Shown in pieces: positions 16,820 through 25,253 of a DNA stretch of 64,000 nt (its first letter is position 1; each line of letters begins with the position of its first letter). The stretch comes from Kribbella pittospori. Its GTDB lineage: Bacteria; Actinomycetota; Actinomycetes; Propionibacteriales; Kribbellaceae. The translations under genes were made by a program, and so were the position numbers. Where the stretch lies: the NCBI RefSeq assembly GCF_004331465.1, contig NZ_SJKB01000010.1:310001-374000 (forward strand), in the 5' to 3' direction. The notes below the pieces were generated by a model. That model was not told the DNA's origin and did no database searches. It saw only the letters and a program-made list of their open reading frames with translations.

Positions 16820-18880
16820 TCAGTGGCGCTCGGCAACGACGAGCTGGAACTTCTCGAACGTCAGTTTGACGGTGTTGTGCCGTGCGTCGACGGTGCCCAG
16901 GGACGTTCCGTTGAAGGGATCGGTCAAGGTGTATTTGCCCTTGCCCAGGCCGCGCAGCTCGACGTCTCCGTCCCATTGGTCGGCGTAGAAGGCGTAGTGC
17001 AGCGTGGGGTCCTTGGCGATGACGTGTGTCTCCGGCAGGTCGAACCCGACGTCGTACAACTCACCGCGGTACTCGCCGGTGGGCAGCATGTTCTCCTCGT
17101 ACAGGTCGACCCACTTGCGCCAGAGCGCCTCCTTCTCCGGGGTCAGGACCTTCTCCCGCCCCGGCTTCGTGCCCGGTGGGTCGCTCGGGTACGTGAACTT
17201 GGTCGACAGTACGGCGCCGACGCCGTAGCTGGAGGCGAAGTCGTTGCCTCCGTCACTCAATTCGACATGGTCGCCGGCATAGCTGCTGCCGTTCCCCATC
17301 AGCGCTTTCATCGACTTGGCCTTGGTCCGGACCTGGTACGACGACGTCGGGTCCGAGCCCGGGTACTGGTCGACGTACGGCAGGTTGTGGAAGGCGAACG
17401 CCGTACCGCACGGGCAGAGTTCGACGACCGCGTTGCGATTCTCGCCGTGCGCGGCGTCGTGGATCGCCTTCCAGAACTGCGCGAGTCCCTCTGTCGACTC
17501 CTCCGGGCGGGCGTGACCGTGAGCGGGGTTGTAGCAGGGCGTGACGCCGTTCAGATGCTGCCCGTCGATCTTGAGTCCTTCGTAACCCCAGTCACCGATG
17601 AACTTCCGCGCCTGCCCGGCGAAGTAGTCGATCACCGGTTGGTACGCCGGGCACAGGGTCCACGCGTCCCACCAGGTCACCTGTTGTTTGTTGCCATCGC
17701 GGTCGAGCAGCAGCATGTCGGGGCGTTCCTTGAACAGGTTGCTCTCGGGATCCGCAGCCAGCGGAGCCCACCACAGCCGGGGGAGCAGGCCGGCGTCGCG
17801 AATGTCCCGGGTGAACGCCCGCATGTCCGCGTCTCCGCCGGGGAACTTCGCCAGGTTGATGTCCCAGTCGCCCTCGTTGGTCTGCCAGCCGTCGTCCAGG
17901 CCGGCCCACTTGAACCCGACGTCGCGGACCTTCGGCAACGTGCCGAGCACCTGCTCGACGGTGAAGTTGCGCTCGTATCCCCATGCACACCAGACCGGAG
18001 CGTACGCCGACTTCGCGACCTTGGGCGCCCGCAGACCGAGGTCGCCCATGTAGTCGCGGTACCGCTGAAGTGGCACGAAATGGTCGCTCGAGTGGACCGT
18101 CACGAAGGTGGTGTCGGTCGTCAGGCGTTCTCCCGGCTTCAGGGTGCGTGGGGTGTCGCCCTCGATCGCGATGCTCGCTCCGTGCTCCGACTTGCGGACC
18201 GGCATTCGCAGAATCCGTGCCTTGGGCTCGACGTGTCCGACGGAGATGCCGCCGGTGCGACGCCAGATGGTCGCCATCGGGGTGCCGCCGCCGTAGTCGG
18301 AGGCATCCATGCCGAGCGAGTTCTCCTGGACGAAGTCGTCGGTCACCGGTTGCACCCAGTCGCGCCGGTCCTCGTGGGTGGAGCCGGAGAAGGTGTAGAA
18401 CCCGCCTGGTGATTGCAGAAGTTCGTGGGCTCCGTTCCGCCAGCCGGTGATGTCGAGCGAATTGCCGGACAGGTTCGTGTAGGTCACCTGCATGACGGCC
18501 ATGCCGCTCAATCGCTGGTAGCAGGTGAGCTCCACGGTCTTCCGCACGTCTTCCTTCGAGTCACCCTCGATGGTCACCTGCACACCTGCGCCATGCCGGG
18601 AATGCCAGGTCTTCCGCGTCCGGTGTTCCCGGTAGGCGAAGGTGTCGATAACCGTGTCGCCGAGGAGCAACGCCTCACCGGCGTCGAACTGCGTCAGCCG
18701 CGAGCCGTTCAGCGCGACGCTGCTGTGCAACTGGTCATCGAACTCAACAGTGATGGAGGTATCCCCAACGCCCACGACCTTCGGGCCCCGCGCCGCCCCT
18801 GCCGCCGCAGCCGGCAGCGCGGCCAAACCTGCGCCCCCCAAGGCGATCTTCAACACGGTCCGCCGCTTCATATTGGTCAT
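16820..18880 (-). CDS. exported GH36-type alpha-galactosidase / alpha-N-acetylgalactosaminidase
   Basis: A secreted glycosidase of 686 residues. The N-terminus MTNMKRRTVLK plus a hydrophobic core has the twin-arginine pattern, so export is probably by Tat. A beta-sandwich N-domain leads into a catalytic barrel: WCAWGYERNFTVEQVL, KWAGLDDGWQ, then the nucleophile D439 in LKIDGQHLNG and a candidate acid/base D510 in YPGSDPTSSYQVR. GH36/GH27 enzymes cleave terminal alpha-galactose or alpha-N-acetylgalactosamine. ATG 18880 follows GAGGGG. It is monocistronic and has GCGCA-type dyads in its promoter. It would trim substrates outside the cell for the locus A importer. Confidence 0.85.
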   Translation of the reverse strand: MTNMKRRTVLKIALGGAGLAALPAAAAGAARGPKVVGVGDTSITVEFDDQLHSSVALNGSRLTQFDAGEALLLGDTVIDTFAYREHRTRKTWHSRHGAGVQVTIEGDSKEDVRKTVELTCYQRLSGMAVMQVTYTNLSGNSLDITGWRNGAHELLQSPGGFYTFSGSTHEDRRDWVQPVTDDFVQENSLGMDASDYGGGTPMATIWRRTGGISVGHVEPKARILRMPVRKSEHGASIAIEGDTPRTLKPGERLTTDTTFVTVHSSDHFVPLQRYRDYMGDLGLRAPKVAKSAYAPVWCAWGYERNFTVEQVLGTLPKVRDVGFKWAGLDDGWQTNEGDWDINLAKFPGGDADMRAFTRDIRDAGLLPRLWWAPLAADPESNLFKERPDMLLLDRDGNKQQVTWWDAWTLCPAYQPVIDYFAGQARKFIGDWGYEGLKIDGQHLNGVTPCYNPAHGHARPEESTEGLAQFWKAIHDAAHGENRNAVVELCPCGTAFAFHNLPYVDQYPGSDPTSSYQVRTKAKSMKALMGNGSSYAGDHVELSDGGNDFASSYGVGAVLSTKFTYPSDPPGTKPGREKVLTPEKEALWRKWVDLYEENMLPTGEYRGELYDVGFDLPETHVIAKDPTLHYAFYADQWDGDVELRGLGKGKYTLTDPFNGTSLGTVDARHNTVKLTFEKFQLVVAERH

Positions 18881-18912
18881 GCCAAAACCCCTCAGGAGTG
18901 AAAGCCGACGCA

Positions 18913-19015
18913 GCGCAAATATGCGCGATGAGTCCTGAAACGTAATCCGGCGAACACATTCCGTCAAGACACCGATGAATTCGCGCACACTATTGATCAA
19001 AACGCGCAATTTGCG
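18913..19015. promoter_or_regulatory. GH36 promoter region with two dyads
   Basis: GCGCA (18913-18917) and TGCGC (18922-18926) form a perfect dyad with a 4-base spacer; CGCAATTTGCG (19005-19015) is an 11-base perfect palindrome. Both share the GCGCAA core seen at the DeoR/import-operon gap, suggesting one repressor for both promoters. Confidence 0.5.
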
Positions 19016-19167
19016 GTCCCGATACGATCCCCCACCCTGGACAGTCGACCGGGGGAGGCGCACTGTGAGAACAGACGTCCGCCGGGAGGAGCGGGCGTCA
19101 CATTCGGGGGAGACCGTTGTCGGGGGCGATTTCGCATCTCCTTGCTCATGCTGATCGAAGGAGAGTC

Positions 19168-19782
19168 ATGTCCAGAAGGGGAATCGCGGTCGCTGTCGGC
19201 ATCTTGTTCTTGGTTCAGATGGTCACCGCCATGGTCGGGACGTCACTGATCGACGCGTTCGAGAACGGCGATACCGACCGCGCACCGTTGACGGTCGGCG
19301 TCGTACTGATGATGTGCTCCGGGATCGCCGTCGTGGGGATCGGCCTGCTGATGTACCAGGTCCTGAAGGACGTCAATCAGAGGCTTGCGATCTGGTATCC
19401 GGTGATGAGAGTCATCGAGTTCACCGTGTCCACTGTGTGCGGGATCTATCTGCTGACACAGTTGGAGGTCGTTCCGAATCACCTGCTCTGGGTCTACATC
19501 CCAACGGTAATTGGCGGTCTGATCCTCACCTACCTGCTGTTTGTCTCTCAGATCGTCCCTCGGGCGATCGCGGTGCTCGGGCTGGTCGGCTACGCCTGTC
19601 TCTCGCTCGGAGTCGTCCTCGACCTTCTCGGCGTACTCGATCTGAATGAGGGAGCAGGCCTTGTGCTCCTGATTCCAGGCGGGCTGTTCGAGGCCGTGGC
19701 CATGCCGATCTGGTTGATCGCCAAGGGATTCAGGCCGGCGGTGACGGCGCCCGGAGTCGGGACACCGGCGTTGGCGACGTAG
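19168..19782 (+). CDS. DUF4386-like membrane protein
   Basis: A membrane protein of 204 residues with about six spans (RRGIAVAVGILFLVQMVTAMVG first; VLLIPGGLFEAVAMPIWLIA last), the layout of DUF4386 proteins, for which no function is known. ATG 19168 has GAAGGAG at good spacing; an upstream in-frame start at 19117 has none. It stands alone after the divergent GH36 promoter. No functional link with its neighbours is apparent. Confidence 0.75.
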   Translation: MSRRGIAVAVGILFLVQMVTAMVGTSLIDAFENGDTDRAPLTVGVVLMMCSGIAVVGIGLLMYQVLKDVNQRLAIWYPVMRVIEFTVSTVCGIYLLTQLEVVPNHLLWVYIPTVIGGLILTYLLFVSQIVPRAIAVLGLVGYACLSLGVVLDLLGVLDLNEGAGLVLLIPGGLFEAVAMPIWLIAKGFRPAVTAPGVGTPALAT

Positions 19783-19893
19783 GGCGAACGCGCGTAGTTC
19801 GGAGTCAAGGGGTCTCCTGCGGGTGTGACCTTTCGCGGTTGTCGAGGCGTCTAAGGGGGTGACGCGACGACATGACAGCCGATTGCGGGCGGG

Positions 19894-21066
19894 GTGAGAT
19901 GTGTGCGCACCGAGGTTTCGATTCGTCAGGAACAGTTGACGGTTGGTGAGATCGAGCCGCTGCATTATCGAGCGGTGGCCGATCTCCACGACGACAGGAG
20001 TTTTCTGCAGATCCCGTCCTGGGCTCAGGTCAAGACCGGCTGGGAATCCGAGCTACTGGCGTGGCGGGACGGCGACGGACGGGTCGTCGGTACGACGCTG
20101 GTGCTGTTTCGGCAGGTGCCAGGTTTGTCCCGGTGGTATGCGTATCTGCCTGAGGGCCCGGACATCGATTGGGCGGATCCCTGGCTGGAACGCTGGCTCG
20201 ATCCGCTGCTCGACTATCTGGAGCGACGGGAGGCTTTCGCGGTCAGGTTGGGACCGCCGAAAGCCTTACGGCGTTGGCAGGCAGCCACCTTGAGGTCGGC
20301 TGTCGCTCCTGGCCGCCGGGTGGACCATGTCCTGCCCGATGTGGTGGAGCCAGTCGGGTCGGCGATCGCCGATCGGTTGAGGACCCTGGGATGGCATCGA
20401 TGCGGCGAGCGGGAATCGGCAGGCGATGCGCAGCCGCGGTATCTGTTCCAGGTCCCGATCGCGGGTCGCGATCTCGTGGCCGGCTTCAGCAAGGAGTGGC
20501 AGCGCAACATTCGCAAGGCGTTGAGGTCGGGGGTCGACGTACGACTCGGGGCCGAGCGCGACCTGCCGACGTTCTATGAGCTTTTGAGCGCCACCGAACG
20601 ACGCAACGGGTTCCGCTCGGGGCGGTCGTTGGCGTACTACCAACGCCAGTACCGGGTGATGAACGGCGAGGTGCCGGGGCAGATGCGGTTGTATTTGTCG
20701 AGCTGGCGGGACGAAGTACTTGCGGCCCACACCATGAATGTCGTCGGGCGGCGTGTCTGGTATCAGGCGGGCGGGTCCGCCGATCACCGTCGCGACGTCA
20801 GGCCGAGCCACATCCTGCAGTGGAAAATGATGGCGGACGCCCAGAAGCTCGGCGCCGAGCGGTACGACATGCGCGGTGTGTCGGCTTCGCTGGATCCGGA
20901 TGACGCCGCGTACGGGCTGCTGCGGTGGAAGCTGGGCACCGGCGGCGAGGTTGTCGAGACCGTCGGCGAATGGGAGCGGCCGCTTCCCGGACCGATCAAC
21001 CGCACCCTGCACCGGGCGATGACCCACTTCCGTCATCGCCGCCGCTCGGAAAAGGACCGGGGCTGA
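19894..21066 (+). CDS. FemAB-like peptidoglycan-bridge aminoacyltransferase family protein
   Basis: A cytoplasmic protein of 390 residues with the FemABX layout: two GNAT-like domains. Marker segments are SFLQIPSWAQVKTGWE near the N-terminus (the usual LQ-S-W-A-K start), FSKEWQRNIRKALRSGVDVR and YLSSWRDEVLAAHTMNVVGRRVWYQAGGSADHRR in the middle, and LGAERYDMRGVS near residue 330. Classical members add amino acids to lipid II using aminoacyl-tRNA; many actinobacterial paralogues are uncharacterised. The start is uncertain: GTG 19894 or GTG 19903. No cell-wall genes lie next to it. Confidence 0.78.
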   Translation: MRCVRTEVSIRQEQLTVGEIEPLHYRAVADLHDDRSFLQIPSWAQVKTGWESELLAWRDGDGRVVGTTLVLFRQVPGLSRWYAYLPEGPDIDWADPWLERWLDPLLDYLERREAFAVRLGPPKALRRWQAATLRSAVAPGRRVDHVLPDVVEPVGSAIADRLRTLGWHRCGERESAGDAQPRYLFQVPIAGRDLVAGFSKEWQRNIRKALRSGVDVRLGAERDLPTFYELLSATERRNGFRSGRSLAYYQRQYRVMNGEVPGQMRLYLSSWRDEVLAAHTMNVVGRRVWYQAGGSADHRRDVRPSHILQWKMMADAQKLGAERYDMRGVSASLDPDDAAYGLLRWKLGTGGEVVETVGEWERPLPGPINRTLHRAMTHFRHRRRSEKDRG

Positions 21067-21106
21067 GGCAACATGTCATCGTTCCCAGGAACGATGAGGA
21101 GGCTCC

Positions 21107-21643
21107 ATGGACTGGCGAGACATTCAGCTGTCCGAGTGTCCGCGTGGCACCGATGCGGAGATGCTGCGGTTCGCGGTCGATCGGGTGCGGCAGCAGTTCG
21201 CCTGGAAGACCGGCGGTCTCGACGCAGAGCAGCTACGCCGTACGCATGCGCCGTCGACGATGACGCTGGCGGGCTTGGTGAAGCACATGACGTTCGTCGA
21301 GGACGGCTTCACCGCGCAAGCGGCGGAGCAACCTCTCGGGCCGCCGTGGGACGTCCGTAGTTGGGTCGAGAACGACGAGTGGGGCTGGGAGTCCGCGGTC
21401 TCAGACGACCCGGAGCAGCTCTACGCCCAGTGGTACGCCGCCGCGAAACGCTCCCAAACCACGTGGGCGCAATTGAGCGCGGGCGGCGGTCTCGACGTGG
21501 TAATCGACACCGGCGAACCGGCCTGGGCCAAGACTCGCCGCCGCTTCCTGATCGATCTGCTGGAGGAGTACCTCAAACACACCGGCCACGCCGACCTCCT
21601 CCGCGAAGCCATCGACGGCCTCCGAGGCAACGACCCTCGCTGA
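21107..21643 (+). CDS. DinB / DUF664 family protein
   Basis: A 178-residue four-helix protein of the DinB-like superfamily (DUF664 type). The metal-site histidines expected in this fold appear as LVKHMTFVEDGF (helix 2) and EEYLKHTGHADLLREAIDG (C-terminal helix). In actinobacteria many such proteins are putative mycothiol-dependent enzymes. ATG 21107 follows GAGGAGG. It lies behind the FemAB-like gene and is convergent with the histidine kinase gene, 13 bp apart. The reaction is unknown. Confidence 0.8.
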   Translation: MDWRDIQLSECPRGTDAEMLRFAVDRVRQQFAWKTGGLDAEQLRRTHAPSTMTLAGLVKHMTFVEDGFTAQAAEQPLGPPWDVRSWVENDEWGWESAVSDDPEQLYAQWYAAAKRSQTTWAQLSAGGGLDVVIDTGEPAWAKTRRRFLIDLLEEYLKHTGHADLLREAIDGLRGNDPR

Positions 21644-21656
21644 ACCGGGCCGGACG

Positions 21657-22913
21657 CTATCGGATGTCAGCCTGTGGGAGCTTGGCTTCGAGGGTGGCGC
21701 CGCCGCTGTTGGCGGTGTGGATGGTGATTGTGCCGTGGTGGCGTTCGATGATGGTGGCGACGATTGCCAGGCCGAGGCCGGTGCCGCCGGCGTCGCGGGA
21801 GCGGGCGGGGTTGAGGCGGACGAAGCGGTCGAAGACGTGGGAACGGTCGGCTGGGGGGATGCCGGGACCGTCGTCGCTGATGGTGAGGACGACGGTGGTG
21901 TCGGACTCCGTGAGGGTGAAGGCGATCCGGCTCCGGGCGTGCCGCGCGGCGTTGTCGGCGAGGTTGTGGATCATCCGGGCCAGTGCCGCCTCGTCGCCGC
22001 GGACCTGCCCGCCCGACACTCCCGCCGTGTCTATCGTCAGGCTTGTTGCCGAACGCAACCGTTGTGCCTCGGCGAGGATGAGGTCGTCGAGGTCGACCGG
22101 GGTGTTCGAAGGTTCTGTGTGGTCCTCGTCGGAGCGGGCCAGTAACAGCAGATCGTCAACCAGGCCTTGCATCCGCACGTCCTCGTCGAGGACCGTCGTC
22201 GCCAGCTCGGTGACGGTCGTGCGCTCGGGATGGGCCTGGGCGACCTCGGCGTGCTGGCGGATTGCTGCGATCGGGGACCGCAACTCGTGCGAGGCATCGG
22301 AGACGAACCGTTGCCGGCTCTCCTGTGACCGTTGCAGGCGGTCGAGCATCCGGTTCATCGTCCTGGCCAGCCGGCCGATCTCGTCGGTGCGTACGGCGGG
22401 AACCCGGCGGTGAAGCTCGCTCGCGGTGATCTCCTCGACCTCACGCCGGATCGCGGTGACCGGCGCCAGGACCCGCCCCGTCACCACCCAGGTCACGCCG
22501 CCGACGATCAGCATCATCAACGGCACCCCGACGACGAGGACGCGACGGACGAACCGGGTTGAGTCCAGCACATCCACCAAGGGCTTACCCACGATCACGT
22601 CACCACCGGTGGCGAGCGGTGCCGCGGCGAAGACGAAGTCCTCCGGATAGCCGGGAGGCTCGACCGAGACGCAGCCGTTGGCCGGCGGAGAAGCGAGGGT
22701 CTCGCCACCTGTAGTCCACTGGATCAGTTCGCCACTCGTCGACTGCGGCCGCTCTGCGGCGGTCGCCGAGCTCAGCTGCGCAGCTCGGTCCCGCGCGTCC
22801 TGGCACACCTGGTCGGTGAGCACCGAGCCGAGCAGCGCGACGAGCACCAGGGCACCCGCGATGAGCGCGACGCCGAGCACCAGCACCGCCGTGAGTGTCA
22901 CCCGCAGCCGCAT
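21657..22913 (-). CDS. two-component sensor histidine kinase
   Basis: A membrane sensor of 418 residues. Two spans (residues about 5-30 and 135-160) flank an extracytoplasmic domain; a HAMP domain follows, then the H-box SDASHELRSPI with phospho-acceptor H209, the N-box NLADNAARHA, G1 DDGPGI and G2 GGTGLGL. It phosphorylates the regulator encoded just upstream at 22932. The sensor loop holds two cysteines (DQVCQDA and NGCVSVE), which might form a disulfide. The signal is unknown; the divergent ABC exporter is the likely target. Confidence 0.92.
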   Translation of the reverse strand: MRLRVTLTAVLVLGVALIAGALVLVALLGSVLTDQVCQDARDRAAQLSSATAAERPQSTSGELIQWTTGGETLASPPANGCVSVEPPGYPEDFVFAAAPLATGGDVIVGKPLVDVLDSTRFVRRVLVVGVPLMMLIVGGVTWVVTGRVLAPVTAIRREVEEITASELHRRVPAVRTDEIGRLARTMNRMLDRLQRSQESRQRFVSDASHELRSPIAAIRQHAEVAQAHPERTTVTELATTVLDEDVRMQGLVDDLLLLARSDEDHTEPSNTPVDLDDLILAEAQRLRSATSLTIDTAGVSGGQVRGDEAALARMIHNLADNAARHARSRIAFTLTESDTTVVLTISDDGPGIPPADRSHVFDRFVRLNPARSRDAGGTGLGLAIVATIIERHHGTITIHTANSGGATLEAKLPQADIR

Positions 22914-22931
22914 GGCACGACCTCCCCATCG

Positions 22932-23588
22932 TCAATCGGCGAGTCGGTAACCGGCTCCGCGCAGGGTCGTGATCGAGTCCTGACCGAGCTTGGTGCGGAG
23001 TCGCCGGATGTAGACCTCGATGATGTTCGGGTCGCCGTCGAAGTCGTAGTCCCAGACGTGGTTAAGGATCGTTCGTTTCGAAACCACCTGACCGTGCCGC
23101 CGGACGAGGAACTCCAGCAACGACAGTTCCCGCGCGGTCAGCACCAGCTCGACCTCCCCGGCCCAGACTCTCCGGGCCGCGGGATCCAGCCGCAGGTGGC
23201 CGGCTTCCAGGACGCACGGTCGTTCTGCGGCACCCCGCCGTACCAGGGCTCGCAGCCGGGCGATCAAGACGGCGTACGAGAACGGCTTGGTGAGATAGTC
23301 GTCCGCGCCGGTGTCCAGGGCACGGACCTGGTCGGTGTCCGCATCCCGTGCCGTCAGCATCAGGATCGGCGTCCACACCCGCTCGGCCCGAAGCGTCGCG
23401 CAGATCTCGAACCCGTCGATCTCGGGCAGCATCAGATCCAGCAGGACGACGTCGTACCCGTACTCGCGGGCGAGCCACAGCCCGTCGGTCCCGGTCAGCG
23501 CGACATCGACGGCGTACCCCTCGGCCTCCAGGCCGGCCCGCAGACCTGTGGCCAGCCGGAGCTCGTCCTCCACCACCAGCGCGCGCAT
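22932..23588 (-). CDS. OmpR-family response regulator
   Basis: A DNA-binding regulator of 218 residues. The receiver domain has the acidic pocket E7-D8, phospho-acceptor D51 (VVLLDLMLP) and the conserved LTKPF lysine near residue 101; the C-terminal OmpR winged helix includes LTARELSLLEFLVRRHGQVVSK and NIIEVYIRRLRTKLG. ATG 23588 was chosen as the normal start directly before the first strand. It is first in the pair with the kinase and divergent from the ABC exporter, with a large repeat array between them. Confidence 0.92.
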   Translation of the reverse strand: MRALVVEDELRLATGLRAGLEAEGYAVDVALTGTDGLWLAREYGYDVVLLDLMLPEIDGFEICATLRAERVWTPILMLTARDADTDQVRALDTGADDYLTKPFSYAVLIARLRALVRRGAAERPCVLEAGHLRLDPAARRVWAGEVELVLTARELSLLEFLVRRHGQVVSKRTILNHVWDYDFDGDPNIIEVYIRRLRTKLGQDSITTLRGAGYRLAD

Positions 23589-23619
23589 CACCCACCTCCA
23601 GGCGATCCTCCTCCATTCT

Positions 23620-23662
23620 GGCTGAATCCCGGCTGAATGCACCGTTCAGCCGGGATTCAGCC
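23620..23662. promoter_or_regulatory. 18-bp perfect inverted repeat, probable response-regulator site
   Basis: GGCTGAATCCCGGCTGAA (23620-23637) and TTCAGCCGGGATTCAGCC (23645-23662) are exact reverse complements around a 7-base spacer. Each arm holds two GGCTGAA units 11 bp apart, the spacing typical of OmpR-family tandem sites, one array facing each divergent gene. Confidence 0.7.
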
Positions 23663-23683
23663 GTGCGGACCTACCGTCGGCCC

Positions 23684-24412
23684 ATGGCGACCATCGAGGC
23701 GATCGGCCTGAGCAAGCGGTACGGCGCGCGCAACGCCCTCGACGGACTCACCTTCGCCGCGGACGCGGGCGAGGTGATCGGGTTGCTCGGACCCAACGGC
23801 GCCGGGAAGACGACCACGATCCGCCTGCTCACAACGATCCTCGAGCCGACCGGTGGGACCTTCACCGTCGCCGGCGTACCCAGCGATCAGCCGCACCGGA
23901 TCAGGCAGCGCATCGGCGTTCTGCCGGAGAGCGCCGGCTATCCGGAGCGGCAGACCGGCGCGGAGTACCTCCGCTACGCAGCGCGGCTGTTCGGATCGAG
24001 TCGGCACGATGCACGCGCGGTGGCGGGACGATTGCTGACCGACGTCGGTCTCGGCGATCGAGCGGGTGCACGGATCTCGACGTACAGCCGGGGGATGAAG
24101 CAGCGACTCGGGATCGCCCGCGCGTTGGTCAACGACCCCGTGGTCGTGTTCCTGGACGAGCCGACGCTCGGCCTGGACCCGGGCGGTCAGCGCGAGATCC
24201 TGAGCACCATCGCGGATATCGCCGAGCGACGCGGAGCGACGGTGGTGCTGTCGACCCACACGCTGACCGAGGTCGAGGAGGTCTGTGGCAGCGTGCTCAT
24301 CCTCGACCACGGCAGGCTTCGGGCGGCCGGACCGATCGCTGGGATCGTCGCTGGAGCGGGCAGCCTGAGTGCCGCGTTCCTCGAGCTGACCGGGGAGAGC
24401 GGTCATGACTAG
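23684..24412 (+). CDS. ABC transporter ATP-binding protein
   Basis: The ATPase of an ABC-2-type exporter, 242 residues. Walker A GPNGAGKTT is at residues 36-44; the signature is the variant YSRGM often seen in NatA-like ATPases; Walker B is VVVFLDEP and the switch histidine is in LSTHTL. The start ATG 23684 lies 21 bp after the repeat array with no strong ribosome site, so the transcript may be short-leadered. Its end overlaps the permease gene by 8 bp. It is probably controlled by the adjacent two-component system. Confidence 0.9.
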   Translation: MATIEAIGLSKRYGARNALDGLTFAADAGEVIGLLGPNGAGKTTTIRLLTTILEPTGGTFTVAGVPSDQPHRIRQRIGVLPESAGYPERQTGAEYLRYAARLFGSSRHDARAVAGRLLTDVGLGDRAGARISTYSRGMKQRLGIARALVNDPVVVFLDEPTLGLDPGGQREILSTIADIAERRGATVVLSTHTLTEVEEVCGSVLILDHGRLRAAGPIAGIVAGAGSLSAAFLELTGESGHD

Positions 24413-25253
24413 GCCGTGTCTGGTAATCCCCCGCCTACTGCGCGGCACTCGGCACCTGCTCGCTACGGCGCGGGATTACCAGACACGACCTAGGTGGACG
24501 GTGATAGCCGAACAGGAGACCCGCGACCTCTGGATCGGCGGCCGTGGACCGGTGCTGGTGTTCGGATTCAGCATCCTGCTCAGTGCGATGACCTACCTGG
24601 CCGCGACCAATCAGGCGATGAACTTCCTCGAGCAACGCGAGGCGGTCAACCTCACGGTCCAGGTCGGGCTGGCGGTCGGGGTCCTGCTCACGGTCGTGGT
24701 CAGTGCGGATGCGATCAGCGGCGAGCGCGAACGCGGCACCTTCGAGGCACTCCTGCTCACGCCTGTGTCCCGGCGCGCGATCGTCGTCGGCAAGCTCGCG
24801 GCCGCCTCGACGATGTGGCTGGCCTGCCTGGTCGTCACGCTCCCTTATCTGTGGGTGCTTGGGCGCGGGGTGGCAGGCGCAGGCCAGGCGGCGCTCCTCG
24901 CCTTGACTGTCGGGACGCTGGTCGCGGTCGGGCTCGGCGGCATCGGAATGCTCTTCAGCGGCTGGACGAACTCCAACAAGACCAGCCTGGCGTGCGGCCT
25001 GCTCATGCTGCTCGTGCTGTTCGCGCCGACCCAACTGCCCGCGTTGCCGCGGACCGGATTCGGCCAGGTGCTGACCCGGATCAACCCGATCGGGTCCGCC
25101 CTGCACTACATCTCCCAGATCCTTGTCAGCCGCCGCGCCTGGACCAGCGATCTCAGCTATCTGGCTGCGCCGGTTGTGGTCGCACTGGTCGTCATCGCGG
25201 TCCTGATCGCGGCCGGTCCGCGACTCGTCCGGCTGACAGCGGGGCTGCGATGA
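24405..25253 (+). CDS. ABC-2-type permease with in-frame insertion at N-terminus
   Basis: A membrane protein of 282 residues with about six spans from GPVLVFGFSILLSAMTYLA onward, and the cytoplasmic loop SADAISGERERGTFEALLLTPVSRRAIVVGKLAA typical of NatB-like permeases. Residues 4-30 are encoded by a small inverted-repeat insertion (24409-24493); without it the protein would start MTRWTVIAEQETRDLW, the usual short N-terminus. The frame is kept, so the protein may still work. It overlaps the ATPase gene by 8 bp and the next gene by 4 bp. Confidence 0.85.
   Translation: MTRPCLVIPRLLRGTRHLLATARDYQTRPRWTVIAEQETRDLWIGGRGPVLVFGFSILLSAMTYLAATNQAMNFLEQREAVNLTVQVGLAVGVLLTVVVSADAISGERERGTFEALLLTPVSRRAIVVGKLAAASTMWLACLVVTLPYLWVLGRGVAGAGQAALLALTVGTLVAVGLGGIGMLFSGWTNSNKTSLACGLLMLLVLFAPTQLPALPRTGFGQVLTRINPIGSALHYISQILVSRRAWTSDLSYLAAPVVVALVVIAVLIAAGPRLVRLTAGLR
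24409..24493. mobile_element. 77-bp MITE-like insertion with CTAG target duplication
   Basis: CTAG occurs at 24409-24412 and again at 24490-24493. Between them is a 77-bp element whose ends are GCCGTGTCTGGTAATCCC and the reverse complement of GTCGTGTCTGGTAATCCC, 18 bp with one mismatch. It encodes no protein of its own. Duplication plus element is 81 bp, exactly 27 codons. A 4-bp CTAG target resembles the YTAR target of IS5-type elements; the family is an inference. Confidence 0.72.
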
